A stretch of 64,000 nucleotides of DNA, taken from the NCBI GenBank assembly GCA_017882375.1, contig JADGPP010000002.1, positions 35,256 to 99,255 of the forward strand, in the 5' to 3' direction. Positions within the stretch are counted from its first letter, which is position 1; every line of letters begins with the position of its first letter. Below the pieces are notes generated by a model. It ran no database searches, was not told where the DNA came from, and worked only from the letters and a program-made list of their open reading frames with translations. The DNA is from Solirubrobacteraceae bacterium (GTDB lineage Bacteria > Actinomycetota > Thermoleophilia > Solirubrobacterales > Solirubrobacteraceae). Below are positions 16,697 through 25,233 of this stretch, piece by piece. Made by a program: the position numbers and the translations under genes.

Positions 16697-16929
16697 GTGA
16701 ATCCTCCTAGGATCCGTTTACAGAGCGCCAGCTCTTGGTCCATCGCCCGCAAGTGGCGATGCGTCCCCCGGTCGACCGGTCCGCGAGGACCGGCTTGTGA
16801 GAGCCGCCGGCTTTGCTTACACACCCCGAGGGGTGCACTGCCTTGGCACCTCGACACTGGCTTTGTCAGCCGGTGCATCGACCTCGGCTCCTGCGATCTT
16901 TAGTTCTGCATCCCGCTTGGACGCATGCA
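16697..16929 (-). promoter_or_regulatory. Long structured leader upstream of the pilin gene
   Basis: The 233 nt between the zinc-ribbon gene and the pilin start hold no credible ORF. They contain a series of perfect short hairpins on the minus strand: CACCCC/GGGGTG with a TC loop, CCGGTCC/GGACCGG with a TCGC loop, CATCGCC/GGCGATG with a 7-nt loop and AGAGC/GCTCT with a TGGC loop. Between the first two is AAGCAAAGCCGGCGG, which resembles the conserved core ACGCAAAGCC-x-C-x-GG of the cyclic-di-GMP-I riboswitch. The other conserved blocks of that class are not convincingly matched. A promoter and processed 5' UTR are expected here; whether it is a metabolite sensor is open. Confidence 0.4.
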
Positions 16930-17172
16930 CTATTCCGGCTCGGCGGAATCCTCGGTCTCGGCGACAGCCTGTGGTGTGTCCTTGAGCCACTTCCCCTGCG
17001 CATCGATGCCGGGGACGCGCACGCCGCTGCCATCGCACCACGGACAGGTGACGCTGTTGGGCGTCCCGCCCAGGTTGGAGATCACCTTGCCGGTGCCGCG
17101 GCAGGGCATACACTCCCGCGGCCCTTGGGACTGCTCCGTTCGATCTCCGCTGTCGGTTTGCTCGCTCGCCAC
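16930..17172 (-). CDS. Small zinc-ribbon protein (DnaJ-type CxxCxGxG repeats)
   Basis: 80 residues. Two Cys pairs, CMPCRGTGKVISN and CPWCDGSGVRVPG, have the CxxCxGxG form of the DnaJ cysteine-rich zinc domain, so one zinc site is expected. A short linker LGGTPNSVT joins them. Similar small proteins are common in actinobacteria, but I know of no assigned function. The gene is divergent from the GT39-type glycosyltransferase with only 26 nt between starts, so promoters must overlap the coding ends. It is upstream of the pilin leader on the same strand. Confidence 0.75.
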   Translation of the reverse strand: MASEQTDSGDRTEQSQGPRECMPCRGTGKVISNLGGTPNSVTCPWCDGSGVRVPGIDAQGKWLKDTPQAVAETEDSAEPE

Positions 17173-17198
17173 GAGGCGATCAGACTAGCGTTCCGCAG

Positions 17199-19085
17199 AT
17201 GAGAAGACCCGTTCGTGCACATCAGTGGGTCGCGCTGGCGGCGATCACCGCCGCCGCGGCGGCGCTGCGGCTGATCCTGATCGGCAAGGTCGCACCGGAC
17301 CCCTTCTATGACGCAGCCGTGCGCAGCATGGGGCTGTCCTGGCACAACTTCTTCTTCGGCGCGTTCGAGCCCGGGGCGAGCGTGTCGATCGACAAGCCTC
17401 CGGTCGATCTGTGGCTGCAGGTCATCAGCGCGAAGGTGTTCGGCTTCTCCTCCACCACGCTGAAGCTTCCCGAGACCTTCGCCGGCATCGCCGCCGTGCC
17501 GCTGCTGTTCCTCGCCGTCAGGCGCATGTGGAGCACGACCGCCGGGCTGGCCGCGGCGGCGTCGCTGGCCGTCCTGCCGGTCGACGTGATCACCTCGCGC
17601 AGCGACACGATGGACTGCGTGATGATGATGCTGATCGTGCTCGCGCTGCTGTTGATCCTGCGCGCGTGCGACACGGGCCGCTCGCGCTGGCTGCTGGGCG
17701 GAGCGGCCGTGATGGGCCTGGCCTTCGATGTGAAGATCCTCGAGTCGCTGGTCGCGCTCCCGGCGCTGGCCGTGATCGCGCTGCTCGGCTTTCCGGCGCC
17801 GCGCGGGCGGCGGGTCCTGCATCTCGCGGCGGCCGGCGCGGTGTACGTCGTCGTCGCGCTGGCGTGGCTCACGGCCACCCTGCTCGTGCCCGCGCACGAC
17901 CGGCCGTGGGCGATCGGCGCGACAAACGGCAGCGCGTGGAACGCCGTGTTCGTGTTCAACGGCACCGAACGGCTCGGCGGCAAATCGCCTGAACCGCAGT
18001 TCACCGTCTACGAGCCGGGCCACAAGTACCCGGTCGCCACGCAGTCCCAGCGCGACCACATACCGATCGTCCCACCGTCGCCGACGCGCCTGCTGGCGCG
18101 CGTCGGCCCGCTCTCGGGCGAGCGCCTGGGGATGGAGCTGCTGGCCGCGCTGCTGCTCGGGATACCGGCGCTGCTGTGGGGCCTGCGCCGTCGCCGAGCC
18201 GCCGCAGATGGCGACGAGGACGAGGACGAGGCCGAGGCCGAGGACGATCAGGCCGAGCGGCGGCTGGGGCTCGCAGTCGCCGCGGGCCTGGGCGTCTGGC
18301 TGCTCACGGGGATCGTGCTGTTCAGCCACATGGCCCGGCTGCACCCGCGCTATGTCGAGGGTCTCGTGCCCGCGGTGGCCGCGACGCTCGGCATCGGCGC
18401 TGCGTGGGCCAGTGAAGCGCGCGGGCGAGCGCGGCTGGTCGTCCTCGCGCTGAGCCTCGCGGCGGTCGTCTTCTACGGCGAGCGACTGCTCTATGGCACG
18501 TCGGTGGAGTGGTGGATCACGCTCGCCGGTGCGCTGGGCGCGCTGGCGCTGGCGGCGCTGGCGAGATGGTCGGCTGTGCCGCAGGCGCTGCGCTCGCTGA
18601 TGGCGCCGTCGGGCGTGCTCGCGCTGACGCTCTGTGCAGTGCTCGCGATCTCCGTCGGCACCGACATCACATCGATCGACGGCCACGTCACCGACGCGGG
18701 CTACGTCGGCGCCCTGCCCCTGCAAGAGCAGCGCCTGGTGAGCAACTACCTGCGCGCCCACCAGGGCAGCGCCCGCTATGAGGTGGCTGCGCAGTCGGCC
18801 ACGCAGATCGGCTCGCTGATCGTGCAGGACGCGCGCCCGATCGTGATCCTCACCAGCTACGGCGCGCGCGTGTTCACGTCGGTCGACAAGCTCAAGCGGC
18901 TGATCGCCGCCGGCGAAGTCAAGTACGCCTTCCTGAACTCCCCCTGCCCGCACCGCTTCTCGCCGAAAAACCCCGCCTGCTCTGCGCCGGCGCTGTGGAT
19001 CCGCGAACACGCCACCGACGTATCGCGCAAGGCGGGGCTGGACCGCGGCAAGGTGCTCTGGCGGCTCCCCGGGGCGGCGCCGTGA
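17199..19085 (+). CDS. GT39/ArnT-like membrane glycosyltransferase
   Basis: 628-residue GT-C enzyme of the dolichyl-phosphate-mannose mannosyltransferase / ArnT type. After the first helix the sequence PDPFYDAAVRSM gives the acidic catalytic loop. SIDKPPVDLWLQVISAKVFGFS matches the bacterial DxKPP signature of this family. About 11-12 membrane helices are present. A very acidic insert DGDEDEDEAEAEDDQAER lies around residues 339-356 in a predicted cytoplasmic loop. The C-terminal ~180 residues form a soluble external domain (EYAFLNSPCPH-type region with two Cys). The start ATG is 26 nt from the divergent zinc-ribbon gene. It likely transfers a sugar from a polyprenyl phosphate to an envelope acceptor that cannot be named. 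Confidence 0.83.
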   Translation: MRRPVRAHQWVALAAITAAAAALRLILIGKVAPDPFYDAAVRSMGLSWHNFFFGAFEPGASVSIDKPPVDLWLQVISAKVFGFSSTTLKLPETFAGIAAVPLLFLAVRRMWSTTAGLAAAASLAVLPVDVITSRSDTMDCVMMMLIVLALLLILRACDTGRSRWLLGGAAVMGLAFDVKILESLVALPALAVIALLGFPAPRGRRVLHLAAAGAVYVVVALAWLTATLLVPAHDRPWAIGATNGSAWNAVFVFNGTERLGGKSPEPQFTVYEPGHKYPVATQSQRDHIPIVPPSPTRLLARVGPLSGERLGMELLAALLLGIPALLWGLRRRRAAADGDEDEDEAEAEDDQAERRLGLAVAAGLGVWLLTGIVLFSHMARLHPRYVEGLVPAVAATLGIGAAWASEARGRARLVVLALSLAAVVFYGERLLYGTSVEWWITLAGALGALALAALARWSAVPQALRSLMAPSGVLALTLCAVLAISVGTDITSIDGHVTDAGYVGALPLQEQRLVSNYLRAHQGSARYEVAAQSATQIGSLIVQDARPIVILTSYGARVFTSVDKLKRLIAAGEVKYAFLNSPCPHRFSPKNPACSAPALWIREHATDVSRKAGLDRGKVLWRLPGAAP

Positions 19086-20269
19086 GCGGCGCGCCGAGCG
19101 ATGGCTCGCTGCAGGCGCTCGTAGCGACGGCGCGCGCTTCGGGGCGCCTGGCGCTGGACACCGAGTTCGTCGGCGAGGGCCGCTACCGCACGCTGCTGTG
19201 CCTGATCCAGCTCGCCGTCGCCACGCACGACGGCGAGGACAAGCGCATCGAGGTGCTCGACCCGCTCGCCGACGGCTTCGACGGCGCGCCGCTGGCCGCG
19301 CTGCTGGCGGATCCCGATGTGGAGATCGTCGTCCACGCCGGGCGCCAGGACATCGCGCTCGCGCGCCGGGTGCTCGGCACGGAGGTGACCAACGTCTTCG
19401 ACACGCAGGTCGCCGCCGGCTTTGCCGGAATGGGCGCGCAGTCGTCGTATGAGTCGCTACTCAACGACGCGCTCGGCGTGCGCCTGGCAAAGAGCGCGAG
19501 CTTCACCCGCTGGGACGTGCGACCGCTGTCGGCCGAGCAGCTGGCATACGCGCGCGGCGATGTCGAGCACCTGCTGGCGCTCGCCGGCGAGCTGCAGCGC
19601 CGCCTGCACGAGCTCGGGCGCCTGGAGTGGGCGCGCGAGGAGTGCGCCGCGCTTGAACGCTCCAGCGACGAGCGCGACCTGCAGGCGGTCTTCGCGCGCC
19701 TGCCGCGGGTGCGCAACCTGACCCCCTCCGCCCGGCCGATCGCTCGCGCGCTGGTGCAGTGGCGCGAGGAGACCGCGGCGCGGCGCGATCGCCCTGTGCA
19801 GGGCGTGCTCGGCGACGCGGCGCTGATCGAGATCGCCAAGCGCAAACCGACCACGACCGCGCAGCTGGAGCAGATCCGCGGCTCCGGCGCGGCGAGCCTG
19901 CGCAAGCGTGGCGAGGAGCTCGTGGAGGTCGTTCGCCGCGCGCGTGAGTCCGCGCCCGAGCCGGCGCCAGCGGAGGCTCGCCCGCCCGCGCCCAGGCCCG
20001 AGGACGCACCGCTGATCGCCCTGGGCGAGGCGCTGCTGCGCGCGCGCGCTCGCGAAGCCGCGATCGCCTACGAGCTGCTCGCCGCGCGCGCCGATCTTCA
20101 GGCGATCGTCACGACGTGGCGCGCGGGCGGCGCGGAGGCCGACGTGCGCACGCTGCGCGGATGGCGGCGCGAGCTTGCAGGCGCCGAGCTGCTCGCGCTG
20201 CTGGGCGGGCGTGTATCGCTGTCGGTGCTCGACGGAAGCCTGCAGATCGCCGGGCCGGCGTCCGCCTGA
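19082..20269 (+). CDS. rnd: Ribonuclease D
   Basis: 395 residues: a DEDD-type 3'-5' exoribonuclease followed by an HRDC domain. ExoI motif LALDTEFVGEGRYR gives the first Asp-Glu pair, ExoII is VVHAGRQDIALAR with VFDTQVAAGF, and ExoIII is LAYARGDVEHLLALA with the Tyr-x-x-x-Asp of the DEDDy class. HRDC occupies about residues 215-290 (ARALVQWREETAARRDRPVQ). A C-terminal ~100 residues repeat an HRDC-like helical pattern. The GTG start overlaps the preceding stop by 4 nt; an earlier in-frame start lies inside the glycosyltransferase gene. RNase D trims tRNA 3' ends. Convergent with pilC with 17 nt between. Confidence 0.92.
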   Translation: MSGAPSDGSLQALVATARASGRLALDTEFVGEGRYRTLLCLIQLAVATHDGEDKRIEVLDPLADGFDGAPLAALLADPDVEIVVHAGRQDIALARRVLGTEVTNVFDTQVAAGFAGMGAQSSYESLLNDALGVRLAKSASFTRWDVRPLSAEQLAYARGDVEHLLALAGELQRRLHELGRLEWAREECAALERSSDERDLQAVFARLPRVRNLTPSARPIARALVQWREETAARRDRPVQGVLGDAALIEIAKRKPTTTAQLEQIRGSGAASLRKRGEELVEVVRRARESAPEPAPAEARPPAPRPEDAPLIALGEALLRARAREAAIAYELLAARADLQAIVTTWRAGGAEADVRTLRGWRRELAGAELLALLGGRVSLSVLDGSLQIAGPASA

Positions 20270-20286
20270 GCGATCGGCGCGGGCGC

Positions 20287-21495
20287 CTATTTGATGTTGT
20301 TGTACACCGTGAACAGCGGCAGGTACATCGACACCACGATGAAGCCGACGATGCCACCGATCACGACGATCATTATCGGCTCGAGAATCGAGGTCAGCGC
20401 CTTCACGGAGGCTTCCACCTGATCCTCGTAGAACTCGGCGACCTTGTCGAGCATCGCGTCCAGCGCGCCGGTTTCCTCGCCGACGCCGACCATGTGTGTG
20501 ACCATCGTCGGGAAGATCGGCGCCTGCGCGAGCGGCGCGGCGATCGTGCCTCCACGCTTGACTGAGTCGATCACGCCCTCCATCGCCTCCTCGATGGCGA
20601 CGTTTCCTCCGGTCCGACCGGTGATGTCGAGCGCCAGCAGCAGCGGCACTCCGGCGCTTGTGAGCGATGACAGCGTGCGCGACCAGCGCGCCACGGCGAT
20701 CTGCTGAACGATCGTGCCGATCTTCATCGGTATGTGCAGGCGGAAGTGGTCCCATTGCGGACGGCCCCACGAGGACCTCTTCCACTTCAAGAAAGCGAAG
20801 GCCGTGCCCCCCGCCAGCAGAAAGATCAGCCACCAGTAGCCGGTCACGGCGTGCGAGAGGAACACCGACACCTTGGTGATCGAGGGCAGTTCGCCACCGA
20901 ATTGCTTGAAGACGCCCTCGAACACGGGCACGAGGAACGCCACGAGTGCCATCATCACGCCGACCGCGAAGATGATCACGAGCGTCGGATAGACCATCGC
21001 CGATTTGATCTGACGCCTCAGCGAGGCATCCTTCTCCAGCTGATCGGCGACGCGCATCAGCGCGCCTTCGAGCACGCCGCCGGCCTCACCGGCCTGCGTC
21101 ATCGCCACGAACAGCGGGCTGAAGACCTTCGGATGGCGCCGCATCGCGTCGCTCAGCGAGATCCCCGCCTCGACGTCCTTGCGCACCGCCACGAGGGTTT
21201 CCTTGAGGAACTTGCCCTCGGTCTGCTCCTCGAGCACGTACAGGGCGCGCAGGATGCTCATCCCCGAGGAGATCATCGTCGACAGCTGGCGCGAGAAGAC
21301 AGCCAGTTCGGTCGCCTTGACCGACTTCAGAAAGGACAGCTCGATCTCCCGCGAGGCGTGCTTGTCGGCGATCTCCAGGACGATCAGGCCGCGCTGCTTG
21401 AGCTGATCGGAGACCGCCTGCTTGGAGTCGGCCTCCAGTTCGCCGCGCGCCTTGACGCCGGCGAGGTCCATGGCCTTGAAGACGTACGTGCTCAT
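20287..21495 (-). CDS. pilC: Type IV pilus inner-membrane platform protein PilC
   Basis: 402 residues, type II secretion system F family. The N-terminus YVFKAMDLAGVKARGELEAD is the family's opening. Two T2SSF repeats follow: the first around 70-195 (FSRQLSTMISSGMSILRAL, SLSDAMRRHPKVFSPL, IKSAMVYPTLVIIFAVGVMM) and the second around 270-400 (RWSRTLSSLTSAGVPLLLAL, MVTHMVGVGEETGALD, SILEPIMIVVIGGIVGFIVV). Each ends in a membrane helix pair. It transmits motor ATPase movement to the pilin. It directly follows pilT (12 nt), and the pair is 4 kb away from the pilMNO genes. Confidence 0.95.
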   Translation of the reverse strand: MSTYVFKAMDLAGVKARGELEADSKQAVSDQLKQRGLIVLEIADKHASREIELSFLKSVKATELAVFSRQLSTMISSGMSILRALYVLEEQTEGKFLKETLVAVRKDVEAGISLSDAMRRHPKVFSPLFVAMTQAGEAGGVLEGALMRVADQLEKDASLRRQIKSAMVYPTLVIIFAVGVMMALVAFLVPVFEGVFKQFGGELPSITKVSVFLSHAVTGYWWLIFLLAGGTAFAFLKWKRSSWGRPQWDHFRLHIPMKIGTIVQQIAVARWSRTLSSLTSAGVPLLLALDITGRTGGNVAIEEAMEGVIDSVKRGGTIAAPLAQAPIFPTMVTHMVGVGEETGALDAMLDKVAEFYEDQVEASVKALTSILEPIMIVVIGGIVGFIVVSMYLPLFTVYNNIK

Positions 21496-21507
21496 CGCGG
21501 GCGCTCC

Positions 21508-22605
21508 CTACGCCGCGGCACGCTGGCCGAGATTCAGTGTTGCGTCGCCGAGCAGGCGCCCGAGCTCCTCCGGGGTGGACGAGCGCGATTCGGCGAGCTT
21601 GCGGGTGATCTGCCCCTGGCGCACGAGCGTCGCCAGCGAGGAGTCCATCGTCTGCATGCCAGACGCCGAGCTGGTCTGCAGCACCGAGTAGATCTGGTGC
21701 GTCTTGCCCTCGCGGATCAGGTTGCGCACGGCCGGGTTGGGCACGAGCACCTCCGTCGCGACGACGCGGCTCGAGCCATCGGCGGTCGGCAGCAGCTGCT
21801 GGGTCATGATCCCCTGCAGCGCGACCGACAGCTGCACGCGGACCTGGCCCTGCTGGTGTGCGGGGAACACGTCGATGATGCGGTCGATCGTCTGCGCGGT
21901 GTCCTGCGTGTGCAGCGTCGCGAACACGAGGTGGCCGGTCTCGGCCGCCGTCAGGGCCGTGGAGATCGTCTCCAGGTCGCGCATCTCGCCGACGAGGATC
22001 ACGTCGGGGTCCTGGCGCAGCGCCGCCTTCAGCGCCTCGGAGAAGCTCTGCGCGTCAGAGCCCAGCTCGCGCTGGTTGACGAGGCACTTCTTGTGTCCGT
22101 GCAGGAACTCGATCGGGTCCTCGATCGTCATGATGTGCTCCTCGCGCGTGCTGTTGATCTCGTCGATCATCGCCGCCAGCGAGGTGGACTTGCCCGAGCC
22201 GGTCGGGCCGGTGACGAGCACGAAGCCGCGCGGCTTGCGCGTGAACTCGTGCACGACCGCCGGCAGGCCGAGCTCGTCGATCGAAGACAGGTTGAACGGG
22301 ATCAGGCGAAAGGCCGCGCCGATCGCGCCGCGCTGAAAGTAGGCGTTGACGCGAAAGCGCGCGTGGCCGGGGATCGAGTAGGCGAAGTCCAGCTGCCAGT
22401 CGGTCTCCAAGCGCTGACGCTGGTCGCCGGTGAGAATCGAGTAGATGATCTCGCGCGTGTCCGTCGAGGAGAGCTTTGGGTAGCTCTCCAGTGGCGTCAG
22501 GCGCCCGCGGACGCGTATCGTCGGGTGTGCGCCGGCGCTCAGGTGCAGGTCGGACGCCCGGCGCGAGACGACCTCCATCAGCAGATCTGCGAAATCTATG
22601 TCCAT
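21508..22605 (-). CDS. pilT: Type IV pilus retraction ATPase PilT
   Basis: 365-residue hexameric ATPase. Walker A is TGPTGSGKST, followed by the Asp box (IMTIEDPIEF), the Walker B stretch (DPDVILVGEMRD), the His box (ETGHLVFATLHTQDTAQTIDRII) and the PilT-type N-domain opening (DFADLLMEVVSRRASDLHLS). The AIRNLIREGK-type segment is present as AVRNLIREGKTHQIYS, a PilT rather than PilB feature. The ATG at 22605 fits family starts; an ATG at 22638 would add 11 residues. The extension motor PilB is not in this window. pilT-pilC follow aroE after 143 nt. Confidence 0.94.
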   Translation of the reverse strand: MDIDFADLLMEVVSRRASDLHLSAGAHPTIRVRGRLTPLESYPKLSSTDTREIIYSILTGDQRQRLETDWQLDFAYSIPGHARFRVNAYFQRGAIGAAFRLIPFNLSSIDELGLPAVVHEFTRKPRGFVLVTGPTGSGKSTSLAAMIDEINSTREEHIMTIEDPIEFLHGHKKCLVNQRELGSDAQSFSEALKAALRQDPDVILVGEMRDLETISTALTAAETGHLVFATLHTQDTAQTIDRIIDVFPAHQQGQVRVQLSVALQGIMTQQLLPTADGSSRVVATEVLVPNPAVRNLIREGKTHQIYSVLQTSSASGMQTMDSSLATLVRQGQITRKLAESRSSTPEELGRLLGDATLNLGQRAAA

Positions 22606-22748
22606 GGTCCGGCCCATCGGCCGCGCAGGCGCTCCCATCGCATCTCAGGCGCGCGACTGGACGAAAGTTCGAGCGCGGTTGAGAGATCGCTGCGCTGCTG
22701 CTATGCCGCGCGCCACGATCCGCGCAGTGCCCGCCCTGCGCGGCTGTC

Positions 22749-23570
22749 TCAGACAGGGCCGGCGCCGGCGCGCGCCGCTTGGCGCATCACCTCAAGCGGA
22801 GCCGGGCGCCCGGTCCACAGCGAGAAGCTCAGAGCCCCCTGGGCGACCAGCACCTCCAGACCGTCGCGCGTGCGCGCTCCGTGGCGTCTTGCGGCGCTCA
22901 ACAGCTCGGTGGCGCCCGCGCGGTAGACGAGGTCGACGACGAGCGGATACTCGCCGATCGCCCCCTGCGTGAGCCCGAGCTGCGCCAGCTCGTCATCCGC
23001 CGGCGCCAGGCCGACGGCGGTGCAGTTGACCAGCAGATCGGCGGCCTGCGGAAGTGCGACCGCGCGAGCGCCCAGATCGCGTGCCAGTTGCTCGGCGCGC
23101 TCTGGCGTGCGGTTGTAGATCGACACCTCATCCGCGCCCGCCTCGCGCAGCGCCCACACGACCGCGCGCGCGCTGCCTCCGGCGCCGAGCACGAGCGCGC
23201 GCTTGCCCGTCAGCGACTCGCCGATCGCATCGATCAGCCCCGGGGCATCGGTGTTCTCGGCAGCGATCGTGCCGTCGGCGGCGAGCGTCAGCGTGTTCGC
23301 CGCGCCGATCGCCTCGGCGACGGCGCTGGCGCTGTCGGCCAGCTTCAGCGCCGCCTGCTTGTGCGGGATCGTCACGTTGGCGCCGACGAAGCCCGATTGC
23401 GCGAGCGCGCGCGTGGTCGGCGCGAACAGCGACGGCGGCACCGGCAGGCGCTGGTAGCGCCAGTCGCCCATGCCCAGCGACTGGAGCGCCGCGTTGTGAA
23501 TCGCCGGCGAGCGGCTGTGCGCGACCGGCCAGCCGAGCACGCCCAGGCGCTTGACTACTTCTTCTTGCAC
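22749..23570 (-). CDS. aroE: Shikimate dehydrogenase
   Basis: 273-residue NADPH enzyme reducing 3-dehydroshikimate to shikimate. The substrate domain has GWPVAHSRSPAIHNAAL, GANVTIPHKQAAL with the catalytic Lys, and AIGAANTL plus AENTDAPGLIDAI with the catalytic Asp. The Rossmann loop is VLGAGGSARAVVWAL and the NRT motif YNRTPERAEQLA selects NADP. The C-terminus GLEVLVAQGALSFSLWTG is typical. The best start is the GTG at 23570, which overlaps mltG by 16 nt; no clear Shine-Dalgarno precedes it. Located far from the aroC-aroKB-aroQ unit, after mltG as in many actinobacteria. Confidence 0.93.
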   Translation of the reverse strand: MQEEVVKRLGVLGWPVAHSRSPAIHNAALQSLGMGDWRYQRLPVPPSLFAPTTRALAQSGFVGANVTIPHKQAALKLADSASAVAEAIGAANTLTLAADGTIAAENTDAPGLIDAIGESLTGKRALVLGAGGSARAVVWALREAGADEVSIYNRTPERAEQLARDLGARAVALPQAADLLVNCTAVGLAPADDELAQLGLTQGAIGEYPLVVDLVYRAGATELLSAARRHGARTRDGLEVLVAQGALSFSLWTGRPAPLEVMRQAARAGAGPV

Positions 23571-25222
23571 TTCGGGGGGTGCCCGCCGTTCTTCTTCACC
23601 GCCGCCTGGTAGGCGGCGACGTTCTTCTGGAACTGCGCGTAGGTGTCCGAGAAGGCCTGCTCGCCGCAGCCGTCGGCGCCGGCCACGTAGTAGAGGTAGT
23701 GCACATGCGCCGGATGCGCCGCGGCGTTGATCGACGCTTCTCCGGGATTTGAGATCGGCGTCGGCGGCAGGCCTTTGTGCGTGCGCGTGTTGTACGGCGA
23801 ATCGATCTTCAGCTGCGATTCGGTCAGTTCGCCGGTGTAGGTGGCGATCCCTTTCTGCAGCTCGACCGCGTAGTAGGTGGTCGCGTCGATCCCCAGCGGG
23901 ATGCCTTCGCGCAGTCGGTTGTAGATGACCGCCGCGATCAGCGGCCTGTCGTGGTCGGTCTGCGCCTCGCGCTCGATCATCGAGGCGACCGTCAGCAGCT
24001 GATACGGCGTCACTCCCAGGGCGCGTGCGCGACGCCTGTCGGCCGCGCTGAAGCGCTGATGAAATGCGGTCAGCTGCTCGTCGACCAGGCGCTTGACCGG
24101 CGCGCCCGCGCTCAGGTCGTACGTCGCCGGGAACAGGAACCCCTCGAGATCGTGCGTGCTCGCGGGCGCTCCGTAGTGGGCCGGGTCGAGCACGCGCGAG
24201 CGCTTGGTCGCGGCCAGATAGCTGCCCGTCAGCGCGTCTTCGTCGACGAGATCGGCGATCTGGCGGCGCGTGTAGCCCTCGGGGATCACCACCTTGACCG
24301 CGATCACGCGCGGCGGCGGCTTGCTCAGCGCGTCGATCGCCGCCGAGTAGCTCATGTCGCGCTTGAGCTGAAAGCGCCCGGAGTGCAGCGAGCTGCGCTT
24401 GCCCACCAGCAGCGCGCGCACGTCGAAGAAGAAGCCCGACGAGACGACGCCGTCGTGGGCGAGGATCGATCCGATCTTGCTCGAGCTCGAGCCCTTCGGG
24501 ATCGACACGATCACCCTCCCGCTGCCCGATCCCGCAAACGGCTGAAACAGCGAGACGAGAAACCACATGAGCACGATCGCCGCCGCCAGCGCGAGCAGCG
24601 CAGCGCCGCGTGCGCGCGTCAGGCGCCGGCCGCCGTGCCCTTTGCCGGGCTGTGAGCGACCGCCGCGACCACGCGGACCCCTGCCGCCTGAGCCGGCGCC
24701 CGCCAGGCGCCCGCCAGGCGCGCGCATGCGCTGGCCGACGACGAGATTCGCCGGCGGGGGCGCCGCTGGCAGCGCCGGCGCCGGGTCGGGCTCCCCTCCC
24801 ACCTCCCACGGCGGCCGCTCTTCCGGCGGCGGCTCGAGATCGTCGCGCTCGCCCTCGGGCTCGTCGTCATCGAGGTCGTCCTCGAACCCGCGATCGTCGA
24901 TGTCCGGTTCTGGCTGCGCCTGAACGGGCTCGGGCTCGTTGTGCTCGGGCGCGGCGACGGGCTCAGGATCGACTGGCGCGGCGGCGGGCTCGGGCACGTC
25001 CGCCCCGTGCACGGGCTCGGTCTGTGGCGGCTCGGACACAACCTCCGGCGCGTGCGGCGGGTCGGCCTGGACGGGATCGATCGGCTCGCTCACCGGCTCG
25101 GGCTGGACGGGGGTCTCCAGCCCCTCGCGCTCGGCGCGGTGGCGTTCGCGTTCGGAGCGATCATTCTCGCGTTCCTGCGCGGTGCGCTCGTGCGCTGGGC
25201 GTGATCGATTGCCGCGAGACAA
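23555..25222 (-). CDS. mltG: Endolytic murein transglycosylase MltG with long disordered N-terminus
   Basis: 555 residues. The first ~200 are cytoplasmic, very rich in Pro, Glu, Asp and Arg/Gly, and have no resemblance to a fold. One membrane helix follows (GAALLALAAAIVLMWFLVSLF, about 206-226). The extracytoplasmic part holds a LysM-like domain (VIVSIPKGSSSSKIGSIL) and the YceG catalytic domain, with the conserved Glu in TVASMIEREAQ, NRLREGIPLGIDATTYYA, and SPYNTRTHKGLPPTPISNPG. The enzyme cuts nascent glycan strands at the membrane and sets their length. It lies between ruvX and aroE, the usual actinobacterial context. The C-terminus has two Cys (DGCGEQAF, PPKCKKK). Confidence 0.94.
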   Translation of the reverse strand: MSRGNRSRPAHERTAQERENDRSERERHRAEREGLETPVQPEPVSEPIDPVQADPPHAPEVVSEPPQTEPVHGADVPEPAAAPVDPEPVAAPEHNEPEPVQAQPEPDIDDRGFEDDLDDDEPEGERDDLEPPPEERPPWEVGGEPDPAPALPAAPPPANLVVGQRMRAPGGRLAGAGSGGRGPRGRGGRSQPGKGHGGRRLTRARGAALLALAAAIVLMWFLVSLFQPFAGSGSGRVIVSIPKGSSSSKIGSILAHDGVVSSGFFFDVRALLVGKRSSLHSGRFQLKRDMSYSAAIDALSKPPPRVIAVKVVIPEGYTRRQIADLVDEDALTGSYLAATKRSRVLDPAHYGAPASTHDLEGFLFPATYDLSAGAPVKRLVDEQLTAFHQRFSAADRRRARALGVTPYQLLTVASMIEREAQTDHDRPLIAAVIYNRLREGIPLGIDATTYYAVELQKGIATYTGELTESQLKIDSPYNTRTHKGLPPTPISNPGEASINAAAHPAHVHYLYYVAGADGCGEQAFSDTYAQFQKNVAAYQAAVKKNGGHPPKCKKK

Positions 25223-25233
25223 GAACTGAGACC

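Noticed and set aside
16697-16929. Calling the pilin leader a cyclic di-GMP-I riboswitch
   Set aside because: Only the AAAGCC core resembles the class; the GGCAAACC and terminal blocks and the GNRA loop are not convincingly present, so it is reported only as a structured leader.
22639-22748. 110-nt gap between aroE and pilT
   Set aside because: No hairpin with a U-tract and no ORF of note; treated as plain intergenic sequence.
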